Positions 16,285 through 25,900 of a DNA stretch of 55,495 nt are shown one piece after another. Origin of the DNA: JANXQE01 sp035651635 (GTDB taxonomy: Bacteria; Verrucomicrobiota; Verrucomicrobiia; Limisphaerales; UBA8199); assembly GCA_035651635.1 (NCBI GenBank), contig DASRFK010000093.1, positions 1 through 55,495 of the forward strand, read 5' to 3'. The position numbers were made by a program, and so were the translations under genes. The notes beneath the pieces are model-generated. The model was not told where the DNA came from, ran no database searches, and worked only from the letters and a program-made list of their open reading frames with translations. The first letter of the stretch is position 1; each line of letters starts with the position of its first letter.

Positions 16285-18195
16285 ATGAACCACCAACTCT
16301 TGGGGGCGCTGGCCACGGCGTGGGTCTGCGCAACAGCGCAAGGCCAGAACTTCACACAGCTCAAAAGCTTTACCTTGGCAGACGGGGACAGCCCATATGG
16401 TCAACCGGTCTTGGCGGCCGGGGCCCTCTACGGTACCACCTGCTTTGGTGGGAGCAATAACCTGGGGACCATCTTTAAAGTCGAAACAAACGGCGCGAAC
16501 TTCGCGGTGCTCAAACACCTGGGCCCGCCGGGGGCGGCTGCACCGATGGCCCGGCTGACTCTCGTGGGCACCACGTTGTACGGCACGAGTCGAACCGGGG
16601 GCAGCGCCGGCAAAGGAACCGTGTTCAAAATCAACCTGGACGGGACCGGCTATGCGGTGCTCAAGAGCTTCAACGGGACAGACGGGATGGGGCCCGAAGC
16701 GGGACTGACGCCCTCCGGCACCACCCTCTACGGGACGACCTACAACGGTGGAACCTGGGATAACGGGACGGTCTTCAAAATCAACCTGGACGGGACCGGC
16801 TACAGCGTGCTCCATCACTTTAACCTGGACGGGGTCAACCCTGCTGGGGAAATGGCGCTGGCGAATGGGGTTCTATATGGCACCACCTACAACGGCAGCC
16901 TAAATGGCAGCATTTTCAAAGTCAAAACTGACGGCACCGGCTACACTGTGCTAAAAACCCTCAGCTACGCTGGTGGGAACCACCCTTACGCCGGGTTGGT
17001 GTTGGGGAGTAACACGCTGTACGGCGCCAACAGTGATGGAGGCCTGGGCGTGGGTACATTGTTCAAAATCGGGCTGGACGGCAGTGCATACACGGTCCTG
17101 CGCGTCTTCGATTACACCAACGGCGCAAACCCTTACAGCACGTTAAATCTCGTTGGTGGAACCCTGTACGGAACAACCCTGGTTGGGGGCGGCGGCTTCT
17201 TGGGAGTAGGGGCCGTATTTAAAATGAACACCGACGGGAGCGGGTACACGTTGCTCAAAGCATTTAGCGGCTCCGAAGGCTCCAGGCTGTACGCAGGGGT
17301 TACGGTCTCCGGAAACCTCCTTTACGGCACGTGCTCCGGGGGAGGCTCTAAGTACAGCGGCGTCGTGTACAGCCTGGGTACCACCGTGCTCCCGCCCACG
17401 GCACCGATCATCACTAGCCAGCCACAAAGCCAAACCAACGAAGTGGGAGCAGTCGTCGCATTCCAAGTGGGCGCGACCGGTACAGCGCCGCTCTCCTACC
17501 AATGGCTCAAAGACGCGAGTAACCTGAGCAACGGAGCCAAAATCTCGGGGGCCAACTCAAACGTCCTCACTTTGACAAACTTGCAAACCAGCGATACGGG
17601 AAATTACAGTGTGATCGTCAGTAATAGCAGCGGTGCCATCACCAGCAGCCTCGCACGGTTGACCGTAATCACCAAACCACCACCGGTCGCCGGGCCCGAT
17701 ACGATTGAAGTGCCTCTCGGCCTGGCGCTCACGATCTCCACCGCGACGCTCCTGGCCAACGACAGCGATCCCCAAGGGGCGGCGCTGGGCATCAAAGCGG
17801 TTCAGTCACCCAGCAGCCTGGGAACAATCGTGCAACTGGCCAACCAAACGGTTACTTATTGGGGCGGCTACCAGCCGCCGGGCGACCAGTTCACTTACAT
17901 CCTCACCAACGCAAACGGGGGCACCGCAACCGGAACGGTCAATGTCAGTCTGACCGGGTGTCTTCCCGCCACCAACCAGATGATAGCGCAGCCTCTGACC
18001 GGAGGAAGCCTGCGGCTCATTGTCGGCGGCCACTTGACCTCGCCCTATGCGCTTGAGCGCGCCACTTCGCTCACCCCACCCATCCATTGGCAAGCCCTGG
18101 AAACCAACTTTGCGGGAGCACGAGGCTATACCTTCTTCACCAACACCCCACCGCCTGGAGCGCCGACCTTCTACCGAACTCGACGCCTATGGTAG
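16285..18195 (+). CDS. Secreted seven-repeat TIGR03803-type propeller protein with Ig-like and cadherin-like domains
   Basis: A 636-residue surface or secreted protein. The ATG at 16285 gives a signal peptide (LLGALATAWVCATAQGQ); the GTG-like frame start at 16252 does not. Residues 30-370 contain seven units of about 50 residues with the pattern LYGTT..GG...GTVFKINLDGTGY.VLK.F, the 'Gloeo_Verruco' repeat first noted in Verrucomicrobia and Gloeobacter, probably forming a beta-propeller. Next come an immunoglobulin-like domain (about 373-460, SYQWLKDASNLSN, SDTGNYSVIVSN), a cadherin-like/Big-type domain (about 465-560, LLANDSDPQG) and a terminal module ending FYRTRRLW that resembles the ends of the proteins at 30405 and 36200. 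No enzyme motif is visible. Adhesion or a structural surface role is possible but unproven. Confidence 0.8.
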   Translation: MNHQLLGALATAWVCATAQGQNFTQLKSFTLADGDSPYGQPVLAAGALYGTTCFGGSNNLGTIFKVETNGANFAVLKHLGPPGAAAPMARLTLVGTTLYGTSRTGGSAGKGTVFKINLDGTGYAVLKSFNGTDGMGPEAGLTPSGTTLYGTTYNGGTWDNGTVFKINLDGTGYSVLHHFNLDGVNPAGEMALANGVLYGTTYNGSLNGSIFKVKTDGTGYTVLKTLSYAGGNHPYAGLVLGSNTLYGANSDGGLGVGTLFKIGLDGSAYTVLRVFDYTNGANPYSTLNLVGGTLYGTTLVGGGGFLGVGAVFKMNTDGSGYTLLKAFSGSEGSRLYAGVTVSGNLLYGTCSGGGSKYSGVVYSLGTTVLPPTAPIITSQPQSQTNEVGAVVAFQVGATGTAPLSYQWLKDASNLSNGAKISGANSNVLTLTNLQTSDTGNYSVIVSNSSGAITSSLARLTVITKPPPVAGPDTIEVPLGLALTISTATLLANDSDPQGAALGIKAVQSPSSLGTIVQLANQTVTYWGGYQPPGDQFTYILTNANGGTATGTVNVSLTGCLPATNQMIAQPLTGGSLRLIVGGHLTSPYALERATSLTPPIHWQALETNFAGARGYTFFTNTPPPGAPTFYRTRRLW

Positions 18196-18354
18196 CAGTC
18201 CGCAATGGCGAGGTTTGTAAGCGGACGCAGAATCGGATCGGGCACCGCACCTGATTTTCAAACCCTTTAAATTCCGTGCGATAAACCAAGGCTTGCCCCA
18301 AAGGATCGTTGTTGATTGCTGTTCTTATTGAGTTCCCATGCTTTCTTCTGCGGT

Positions 18355-20400
18355 TTAGCGCCTAAATTCGTAAGATCCCGTCGGCTCAAAACACGCCACC
18401 GCGCCGCCGGCTCGCGCGAGGTGCAGATTCAGCGTGTCGGCGGGGGTCACCACGCGTTCTTCTGTCACCAGGTGCTCGCCTTCCGTATCGCTGTCCGGTG
18501 CGTCTTTCCAGAGCTGGAGTTTCCATGAGCCCTTTTGCAGGAAATCGAGTCTCACCGGGATATCGCGACGATTGCGATCGGTCAGCGCGCCCAGGAACCA
18601 GCGGTTGCCATGGCGCCGCGCGATAACCACATGTTCGCCCACGGCACCATCGAGCGCGCGGGTGTCATCCCACACGGTGGGGAGGATTTTTAGAAACTCA
18701 ATTCCTGGCTGGCCGCGATAATGGCTCGGATTATCGGCCGCGTGAATTATCGGGCTTTCAAGGCACACGAACAACGCCAATTCGGCGCACCGCGTACCTT
18801 GCACTTCCGTCGGACGCACATTGAACTTGAACTGATCAAGCTGTTTATTGATGAAACCGCCGGGGGTAAAATCGGCCGGGCCGACCGCCAGCCGGGTGAA
18901 GGGCAGGGTGGTTTTGTGCTCGGGCGTCACCCGAGCGCTCCAGCGATTGTATTCGTTGCCGAGAACTCCTTCACGGGTGATCTGGTTGGGGTAAGTGCGA
19001 TTCATGCCGGTGGGTTTAAACGCGCCGTGATAGTTGACCATTAGATGATGCCGAGCGGCGGCTTTGACGATTTTTTCATACCAATTGACCATCTCTTGAT
19101 CGTCGCGATTCATGAAATCGATTTTTACACCGGCAACGCCCCACTGCTCGTATAGCGGGAATGCCTTGAGATAAGTGTCCTCGCGGTCCATCGACGTCCA
19201 ATGCGCCCACAACCACAGTCGCACATTCTTTTCTCTCCCAACCCTGAGCAACTCCGGCATATCGACGGCGCTGCTGGTGTGAAGAATATCGTCTCCCTTG
19301 GCCCAGCCGGCATCCAGCAGAGTGTAGGCCCAGCCCATCTCACTGGAAAATTCGATGTTTTCTTTGAAGGTCGCGGTGCTGGGCCGCGTCATCTGCGACC
19401 ACCAATCCCAGGAGGCGATTCCTGGTTTTATCCACGAGGTTTCGTGCAGCACACATGGCCTGGCCAGGTTCAGCACCAGGTCGCTTTCGATCAGTTTAGC
19501 CGGCTGGCGCGCGATCAGGAACGTGCGCCAGGGACTCTGGCGCGGAAAGGCCGATTTGACCAGCCCCTGTCCGTCCGGGCGTGGGGCCAGCCGAGCAGCC
19601 AGGGTAACGGGATCGGCGTTTCCGGAGCCGGCAGCGCGGTTCACCCACATGCCGGCCCAGTCATTGAGATCGCTCTCGGTAATGGCCACCCATGCCGCGG
19701 GCGCTTTCACCAGCAAGGGCACCATCCGCACCTGGTCGGTCGGCAAATCCGATAGGCTCGTCGGCTTGTATTCGGATTCCTGCGACCCAATGTACCCAAT
19801 GGGGTTGTTGGTGGTGCCGGTATTCTCGTTGATGCCGGCGTAACACGTGTAATTTCCGGGAAACGCGAATTGGGTTTGGTCCGCTTCGAGGACAAAATCC
19901 TGACTCTGCGCGGAGCTCAGTTTGGGCAGGACGTAACGGAAACCTACACCGTCGTCGAAGGCTCGCACCGCAATTTGAAATGGCCGGCCGGATGATTCCA
20001 CAAACGAAGCCCGCAGCTCGTTGTGCCGATCGCTCACGACCCGGCGTTTGCCGAATGGGTTTTCCCACGTCGAATCGGAACTATTCCGCTCGACTTTCAC
20101 GAGCCGCGAATTGGCCCCTATTTCAGAGCCATCGCGAAATCTCAGGCCCAACCGCGAATCTGTAAGCAGCGGTTTCCCGTCTACAGAAATCGAATAGTTG
20201 AGCGGACCGTTCCCATGCAACACCATCTGGATCGTTCCGTCCGGGGACTTCACCGAAGCTTGGCCTGCCTCGCGATCTAGCTGTCCGGCGTAGCGGGAGG
20301 TGCAGCTCGGCATCAGTGCGGACACGGTGCAGAGCAGGATTGCACAAGCAAACGCGCGGGGCCGGCGGGGTGTTTTGGTTGGGGCATTTTCCATTGTCAT
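18355..20400 (-). CDS. GH97 alpha-glycosidase (alpha-glucosidase or alpha-galactosidase), exported
   Basis: A 681-residue GH97 enzyme. I prefer the ATG at 20400; the frame also has a TTG two codons earlier. The N-terminus is an export signal ending near LMPSCTS, where the cysteine may mark a lipoprotein, though MPSC is not a canonical lipobox. The GH97 beta-sandwich (GVGFRYVLP, NYTCYAGINEN) is followed by the catalytic barrel (IASWDWWSQM, YTLLDAGWAKGDD, GVAGVKIDFMNRDDQ, MVNYHGAFKPTG, GNEYNRWS) and a C-terminal domain. The Asp in KIDFM sits where retaining GH97 enzymes have their nucleophile (SusB-like inverting ones lack it), which leans toward a retaining alpha-galactosidase-type enzyme. It is transcribed opposite to the xylan locus; an AraC gene lies upstream on the same strand. 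Confidence 0.87.
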   Translation of the reverse strand: MTMENAPTKTPRRPRAFACAILLCTVSALMPSCTSRYAGQLDREAGQASVKSPDGTIQMVLHGNGPLNYSISVDGKPLLTDSRLGLRFRDGSEIGANSRLVKVERNSSDSTWENPFGKRRVVSDRHNELRASFVESSGRPFQIAVRAFDDGVGFRYVLPKLSSAQSQDFVLEADQTQFAFPGNYTCYAGINENTGTTNNPIGYIGSQESEYKPTSLSDLPTDQVRMVPLLVKAPAAWVAITESDLNDWAGMWVNRAAGSGNADPVTLAARLAPRPDGQGLVKSAFPRQSPWRTFLIARQPAKLIESDLVLNLARPCVLHETSWIKPGIASWDWWSQMTRPSTATFKENIEFSSEMGWAYTLLDAGWAKGDDILHTSSAVDMPELLRVGREKNVRLWLWAHWTSMDREDTYLKAFPLYEQWGVAGVKIDFMNRDDQEMVNWYEKIVKAAARHHLMVNYHGAFKPTGMNRTYPNQITREGVLGNEYNRWSARVTPEHKTTLPFTRLAVGPADFTPGGFINKQLDQFKFNVRPTEVQGTRCAELALFVCLESPIIHAADNPSHYRGQPGIEFLKILPTVWDDTRALDGAVGEHVVIARRHGNRWFLGALTDRNRRDIPVRLDFLQKGSWKLQLWKDAPDSDTEGEHLVTEERVVTPADTLNLHLARAGGAVACFEPTGSYEFRR

Positions 20401-20528
20401 AATCAACAGACGCTTGCGAAGGGTCCAATATTTAGGAAAAATGATGCTAACCCCTGATCAACCGGGAATCCCAAAAAAATCAACCGCGAATGGACGCGAG
20501 GTAACGCGAATTCAAAGCGATTCGGCCA

Positions 20529-21458
20529 TCATTTCTCGGGCGCTTGTCCGAGCGTGGCTAAAGCGCTTATAAGCCTTGTTTGCAACTCGGCCAGATCGTC
20601 GTAATAGGGACCTCGGTGGGCATCGAGTTCTCTGAGCTTCGAGGCAACTTTATCCGAGAGGTTGAAGAGATTGAGACGGAGTCCTGACGCGCGCGCGGCA
20701 ACAATTCCGTCGACGACCGCTTGGAACCGGCCGGGATCTTTGAACACGTCGGTCGACTTCAAATGCTGCGCGACCCTGGCGATTCCGTCAGGCGACTGGG
20801 CAAGAACCCGAGTGGTCTCAGTGGTACAATTTGGGTAGGAGCCGCCATTGGTGGCAGTCAACGTAAAGGCTGCGGCGGCCAGGGCGGCGTTCAGATCGGT
20901 GTCGGAAATTCCCGAAGCGCCAATCACGCCGGCCAATAACTCCAGAGTCACAGGGTCGGTCCGGTAATGCTCCTCGCTGAATGCGTCGGCCAGGGCTTTC
21001 CTGCCTTTAGCTCCCAGCTCGACCATGGCTCTGGCGGCCGCGCGCAGAATTTCAGGTCGATATGCGTTGGTGTTGGCATAGAAGACCGGAGAGCAAATAA
21101 TCGCGGCCAGATTGGTAATCGCGATGGGATCATCGGTTCCGGCAGTTACCGCCGCTAACTCCTCAACGAAGCGCAGCAGCTTATCGGGAGCTGCTTCGTA
21201 ATCCGCGGCGGAAATGTTGGCCGTGAGCAAAGCCGGCCAGTGCTGGGCATATTTTTGCCGAATCTGCTGGAGAAAAAAAATCTCGCGCTCTCTTGGGTTT
21301 TGAAACGCTCGGCCGTCGAGCACCTCCTGGGCCGAAGGAAACTGGTCGGTGCTGGCCTGAAGTGCCGCTTGGGTTAGGCACAGGGCGGCGGTGACGAGCA
21401 AGAACAGGCGCCGGGTACCGTCAGGCCAGTCGCGCACGAACTCGCGCCCCAGCGTCAT
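20529..21458 (-). CDS. Uncharacterised exported helical protein
   Basis: A 309-residue protein I do not recognise. The start at 21458 is chosen because it gives a signal peptide (FLLVTAALCLTQAALQAS); the open frame continues upstream to 21716 through hairpin repeats and lacks any plausible N-terminus. The mature part is rich in Ala and Leu and looks entirely alpha-helical, with repeating helices reminiscent of HEAT/ARM-like or TPR-like folds (ILRAAARAMVELGAKG, DLNAALAAAAFTLT, FQAVVDGIVAARAS). Two cysteines are present in the mature part (ICSPVF, PNCTTE). It lies between GH97 and the AraC regulator on the same strand. Similar small helical exported proteins are common as hypotheticals in soil Verrucomicrobia. 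Confidence 0.6.
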   Translation of the reverse strand: MTLGREFVRDWPDGTRRLFLLVTAALCLTQAALQASTDQFPSAQEVLDGRAFQNPREREIFFLQQIRQKYAQHWPALLTANISAADYEAAPDKLLRFVEELAAVTAGTDDPIAITNLAAIICSPVFYANTNAYRPEILRAAARAMVELGAKGRKALADAFSEEHYRTDPVTLELLAGVIGASGISDTDLNAALAAAAFTLTATNGGSYPNCTTETTRVLAQSPDGIARVAQHLKSTDVFKDPGRFQAVVDGIVAARASGLRLNLFNLSDKVASKLRELDAHRGPYYDDLAELQTRLISALATLGQAPEK

Positions 21459-21463
21459 GGAGT

Positions 21464-21590
21464 GCGGCGCTGCGCGCCGCTTTGATCGCCGTAGAAGCCC
21501 CCAAAAGTGCCTGCGGCGCACTCTCAAAACTTCGTTTGCTTTGGCACATGCCTCGAGATCGTGAACCGGGCGGGGACGTCTCGTCCCCGC
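21464..21590. repeat. Cluster of perfect hairpins, REP-like element
   Basis: The spacer upstream of the helical protein holds three close inverted repeats. GCGGCGC/GCGCCGC lies at 21464-21480 with a 3-nt loop; GTGC/GCAC at about 21506-21521; and a perfect 9-bp stem GCGGGGACG/CGTCCCCGC at 21570-21590 with loop TCT. None is followed by a T-run, so these are not ordinary terminators. The GCGGCGCACTC-type wording also occurs near 35140, which supports a dispersed REP-like family. Confidence 0.65.
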
Positions 21591-21655
21591 GCCTTCTAAA
21601 CTCAGCCCGGCCTGCTCCAGTGACGAGCTGTCCCCATCCCGGTCCGTCGAGAGCC

Positions 21656-22513
21656 TCATGCTTTGAGCAAGGTGAGCGGGTGCTGCGTTCTGGCTCTGCG
21701 GCTGTAATCCCGCCATTTTGCCGGAGTCATTCCGAAGCGCTTTTTAAACATCAAATTGAACAAACAGGCCGAGGGATAACCGCTTTCCAAGGCCACCTCG
21801 ACAATTTTCGTCTCAGTCGTGGCCAGCAATTCCTGGGCGCGAGCCAGGCGCACCTGGGCTTGCTTTTCGCGGAACGACATCCCGACGACTTCGTGAAAGA
21901 GGCGGCTGAGGTGCCGGGGAGTGCAACGCATTTCGCGCACCAGGTCGGCAAAGCTTAGATTCAGCAGTTCGGCCGGGCGGGTCACACTCAAAAGCTTGAC
22001 CAGGCGGCTTTTCGCGTCGAGCACCGCCGGTTGGACGCTGCCCTGCGTCCGCCATTCGTCGGTGAACAGTTCGACGAACAACTGCAGCATGGCAATGCGC
22101 GCGGGCAGGGCCTGGGCCTGATCCTTCTCGCACAGGGCTCGAAACTTCAGCGCGGGGGGACTCACTTCGGAAAACAGGCGTGTGACGAAACGTTCCTGTG
22201 CCGCCAGACGTTCGAAGAATTGCTGCTCGCCCCAAGTCACCAGGCCCGCCAGCCGTTCGGGTTCGATCCGGAAAAACATGAGGCTGAGTGTGGTGAGTTG
22301 GCTGGCCCGGAGTTGGCCCCGTGCCCGCTCCGCAGATACAAGCACCGAGCCGGGCAATAACTCGTAGGTGCTGCGCGGGTGCAGCCAGTAACCCACGCCG
22401 CTCTTGACATACAAAACGCACCAGCCCTGGGCTTGCAATGTCAGCTCGCTCCCGGGCAGCAGGCTGATTTCGTTGAGCACTAAATGCGGCTCGAATAATT
22501 GCTTCGGTTTCAC
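21656..22513 (-). CDS. AraC-family transcriptional regulator
   Basis: A 285-residue regulator starting at a GTG (22513); no in-frame ATG is available near the N-terminus. Residues 10-95 look like the cupin-type AraC ligand-binding domain (LTLQAQGWCVLYVKSG, GSVLVSAERARGQ). The C-terminal 100 residues hold the paired AraC helix-turn-helix motifs (FADLVREMRCTPRHLSRLF and KIVEVALESGYPSACLF), ending with RFGMTPAKWRDY. AraC proteins with this layout usually control sugar-use genes. The GH97 gene downstream on the same strand is the natural candidate target. The ligand is not predictable from sequence. Confidence 0.87.
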   Translation of the reverse strand: MKPKQLFEPHLVLNEISLLPGSELTLQAQGWCVLYVKSGVGYWLHPRSTYELLPGSVLVSAERARGQLRASQLTTLSLMFFRIEPERLAGLVTWGEQQFFERLAAQERFVTRLFSEVSPPALKFRALCEKDQAQALPARIAMLQLFVELFTDEWRTQGSVQPAVLDAKSRLVKLLSVTRPAELLNLSFADLVREMRCTPRHLSRLFHEVVGMSFREKQAQVRLARAQELLATTETKIVEVALESGYPSACLFNLMFKKRFGMTPAKWRDYSRRARTQHPLTLLKA

Positions 22514-22978
22514 GCGCGTAAGTCTTCGCGTTCAACACCACAGCATGCGGACACAAATCCTCAGATCTGCACAGGGCCAATGCGCGGCACAGTTTGAACC
22601 CGCTCAACCTAGGAATCGAATGTGACAATTCAAAGGCGGTTGGGAAACGAATCTGAAACCGCCGCTAATGGAAAAGCGGAAAGGGAGAAAGCGAGAAAGC
22701 GAGAAAGCGGAAATCGGAAAAGCGAAAACCGGGAACACCCGCCTTAGCGCTTTCCCTCACGCCCGAACTCTTAGCCGCTCGTAAGCTCAAGGATGAGCCC
22801 ACCACGGCCGAGCGTAAGCACGTCGCCTTGTTAACGCTTAAAGATTATAGGTTCAAAGGGTCTTTGGTGCCGCATAAGGATTTTGCCGGTGGTCCAGCGA
22901 GGCTCGGATTCGGGTCCCTATTTAACAGAGTTTGCGTTCTGCTTGTAGTTCAAATTCGCCTCTGTAAATTCAGTCCTA
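22514..22978. other. 465-bp intergenic region with purine-rich degenerate repeat
   Basis: This divergent spacer must contain the promoters of the AraC gene and of the SNF2 helicase. A purine-rich stretch at 22671-22732 is made of imperfect GAGAAAGC/GGAAA units, a type often seen between Verrucomicrobial genes. The rest has no open frame with coding character. I see no convincing -35/-10 pair or terminator. Confidence 0.5.
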
Positions 22979-25900
22979 GTGGATGATGGCTTCCAGTTGC
23001 TTGACCCAGCGGCCGCCCAGGAGTTTCTGCGCCGTTTCCCGCCGGAGATCCGCCAACGCGGGCACAACCGCTTTCACGAGGGCTCCGTCGAGGACCTCAC
23101 GGTCATCACGCCGGGCAGCGCCTATGCCGCGGTCGTGCGGGACGCCGCCTGGAAAAACGAAGTCGCGCTTACACAGGCGCCGGATGAAGCCTGGTCAGGC
23201 AGGTGCTCCTGTCCGGCAGGATCCGGTTGTGTGCACGTTTTTGCCGCAATGACGGCGCTGCTGGCGGAGCATCGGACCGCCGCCGTGCGACAGCTCAGCA
23301 CCGGACAAGCCGCTTCACCCGTGGCGCTGGCCAATTTGCGAGCCAAGGCGGAACCGTTGCCAGTTCAAGATTTCCGCGACCACGTCAGGGCGTCGGCCGG
23401 ACGCGTCCTGACGAAACCGGAACTGCGTTTTCTGAATCAGTTGCATGAAGTGTATCTCCGTGCGGGCCAGACCCACCAGATTTCGTTTTGGGATCTCCAA
23501 AGGCTTGGGTTTTCCATTGGAAGTTATGCCTGGACCATCCCCAAGCTGTGGCCGGCCTTCCCTAAAAGCGAGCACGAGTTCTGGCTGTACCTGGCCAACT
23601 TCCTGCGCGAGAATAAAGTCGAGGTCCCCGAGTTCATGCAACCAGTAACCGACCTGAGCCTGATTACCGAGCGCCTCGAGCGGTGGCGCCGGGCCGATGA
23701 GGTCGAAAAGTGGAAGAGAACCTTCGGAACGCTCAGCTTGAGTAACCCGGCAGCGATCGCCCCCGGCGAAATCGATTTGCGTTTGGCGATTGAAGACGGT
23801 GTGGCGCGGCTACAGTGGCGGCGCCCGGGCCAAACCGACTTTGAGCCACTGAAACAACAACAATTCCGCCAACTTGAAAATGAGGACGACCAGGGCATGC
23901 TCAATCTCACCACCGAGGCGGGGCTGCTTTGGCAATTGCTCGAGCCGCACATGGCGTACGGCAGAAGGATCGACTTGGAGGCGCTGGACGAGGAGATGAT
24001 CTCGGTTCTCAGCAAGATCTTGCGAACTCGCGTCCTGGAGAGCCGGATTGTGGATGGCACGGGGAATCCGCTGCGAAGATTCGCCGAACCGTTGCGCTGG
24101 GAGGTCTCCCCCGCCGAAGGCCAGTCTGATGATTATCGGTTTCGGCTGGTTCAAAACGATGGAAGTTCGCCGCCCGAGGTCTTTTGCGTCCTGCCGGGCC
24201 GACCGGCGCTATATTTGACGAGAACCGGCATTTTCACTGGCCCGACGCATATTGAGGAAGTGTTGGATCCGGCAGCTGAGAACCGCATTCCAGCGCCTGC
24301 CGTTGAATCGCCCGACGGCGTCGGCTTCCTGGAATCGCTCGGGGTCGAACTTCCCGCGACGTTGCGCGAACGGGTTCGCAAAATCCCCTGGCAAATCACC
24401 ATCAACTGCGCGTTGCGTCCCACCCATCCCGGCAGCGAAGTCGAGGAGTGTGTCATCCAGGTTCTGGCCGAAGCCCAGGACGGACGACAGCAGACCTGGA
24501 CGGGTTTCTCGTGGGCCGAAAAAAGAGGCAAAGCCGGGAGCAAAGGCAAGAACGCCGGCACGATCACGGTCTATGACCCGGTGGCATTGGCGCAAGTGCC
24601 TTCGATCCTGGAGCCATTAAATCTAAAACCGGCGCAGTATGGCCCGGACCTGGCCATGCGCTTGAGCAAACGCTTTGCCGACACCTTTGTCGCCTGGGTT
24701 AAAAGTGTGCCGCCGCACATCACGGTTAATTTGCAGGGCGAATTGGCCTCATTGATGTCGGGAGACATCGCCGGGCGCGTGAAGCTTGAAGTCACCGAAA
24801 CCGAAATTGACTGGTTTGACTTGCAGGTGGTGCTGGATGTGGACGATACCACGCTGACGGCGGAAGAAATAAAGTTGCTGCTGAACGCCAAAGGCGGCTT
24901 CGTACGGCTGCGTGGGAAAGGCTGGCGGCGGCTCCAGTACGACCTCGGCGATGAGGAAAATGAACGCCTGGCCCGGCTCGGGTTGAGCCCGCGCGAGCTT
25001 TCGGCTGAGCCGCAGAGGCTGCATGCCCTGCAGTTGGCGGACGAGGCGGCCAGGAAATTTCTTCCCGCTGAGCAAGTGGAACAAATCCAGCGGCGCGCGG
25101 GCGAGATCAAGGCGCGCGTCGCACCCCCGCTTCCTGCCGGAGTCACGGCCCAATTACGACCGTACCAGCTCGAAGGGTTCCACTTCCTGGCTTACCTCGC
25201 CGCCAACCGCTTCGGCGGGATCCTGGCCGACGATATGGGTTTGGGGAAAACGTTGCAGGCATTGGCCTGGCTGAGTTGGCTGCGCCAAAACCCGCCGGAG
25301 ACGGCTGGAATTACATCCTCGGGTAGCCAACTGACGCCCTCGCTGGTGGTTTGCCCGAAAAGTGTGATGGATAACTGGAAGGCAGAAGCTGCCCGGTTCG
25401 CTGCCGGCGTGCGGGTCAAAGTTTGGGCCGCGGGCGAACTGGCGGAGCTGCCGCAGAAGCTGGACGCGGCTGATTTACACGTCTTGAACTACAGCCAACT
25501 GCGCTCGCTGGGTGAAAGCTTGATCTCGGTGAAATGGCTGGCCGTCATCCTTGATGAAGGACAGTATATCAAGAATCCCAATTCCCAGACCGCCCAGGTT
25601 GCCCGCGCCCTGCGGGCCGGCTTTCGTCTGGTTCTTTCCGGCACCCCCATTGAGAATCGCCTGCTCGACTTATGGAGCCTCATGTCTTTCGCCATGCCAG
25701 GGGTGCTGGGCAGCCGCACCCAGTTCGCCCGGCTTTACGATGCCAAAGGCGACCCGCTCGCTCGGCGCCGGCTCTCTGCGCGCGTCCGCCCGTTCCTGTT
25801 ACGGCGCACCAAATCCCAGGTCGCCCAGGATCTCCCCGACCGGATCGAGGAAGATTTGTTTTGCGAGATCGAGGGCGAGCAAAAGACCCTTTATCATGCC

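Noticed and set aside
21459..21716. 86-residue upstream extension of the helical exported protein
   Set aside because: It runs through hairpin repeats and overlaps the AraC gene end; the signal peptide starts at 21458.
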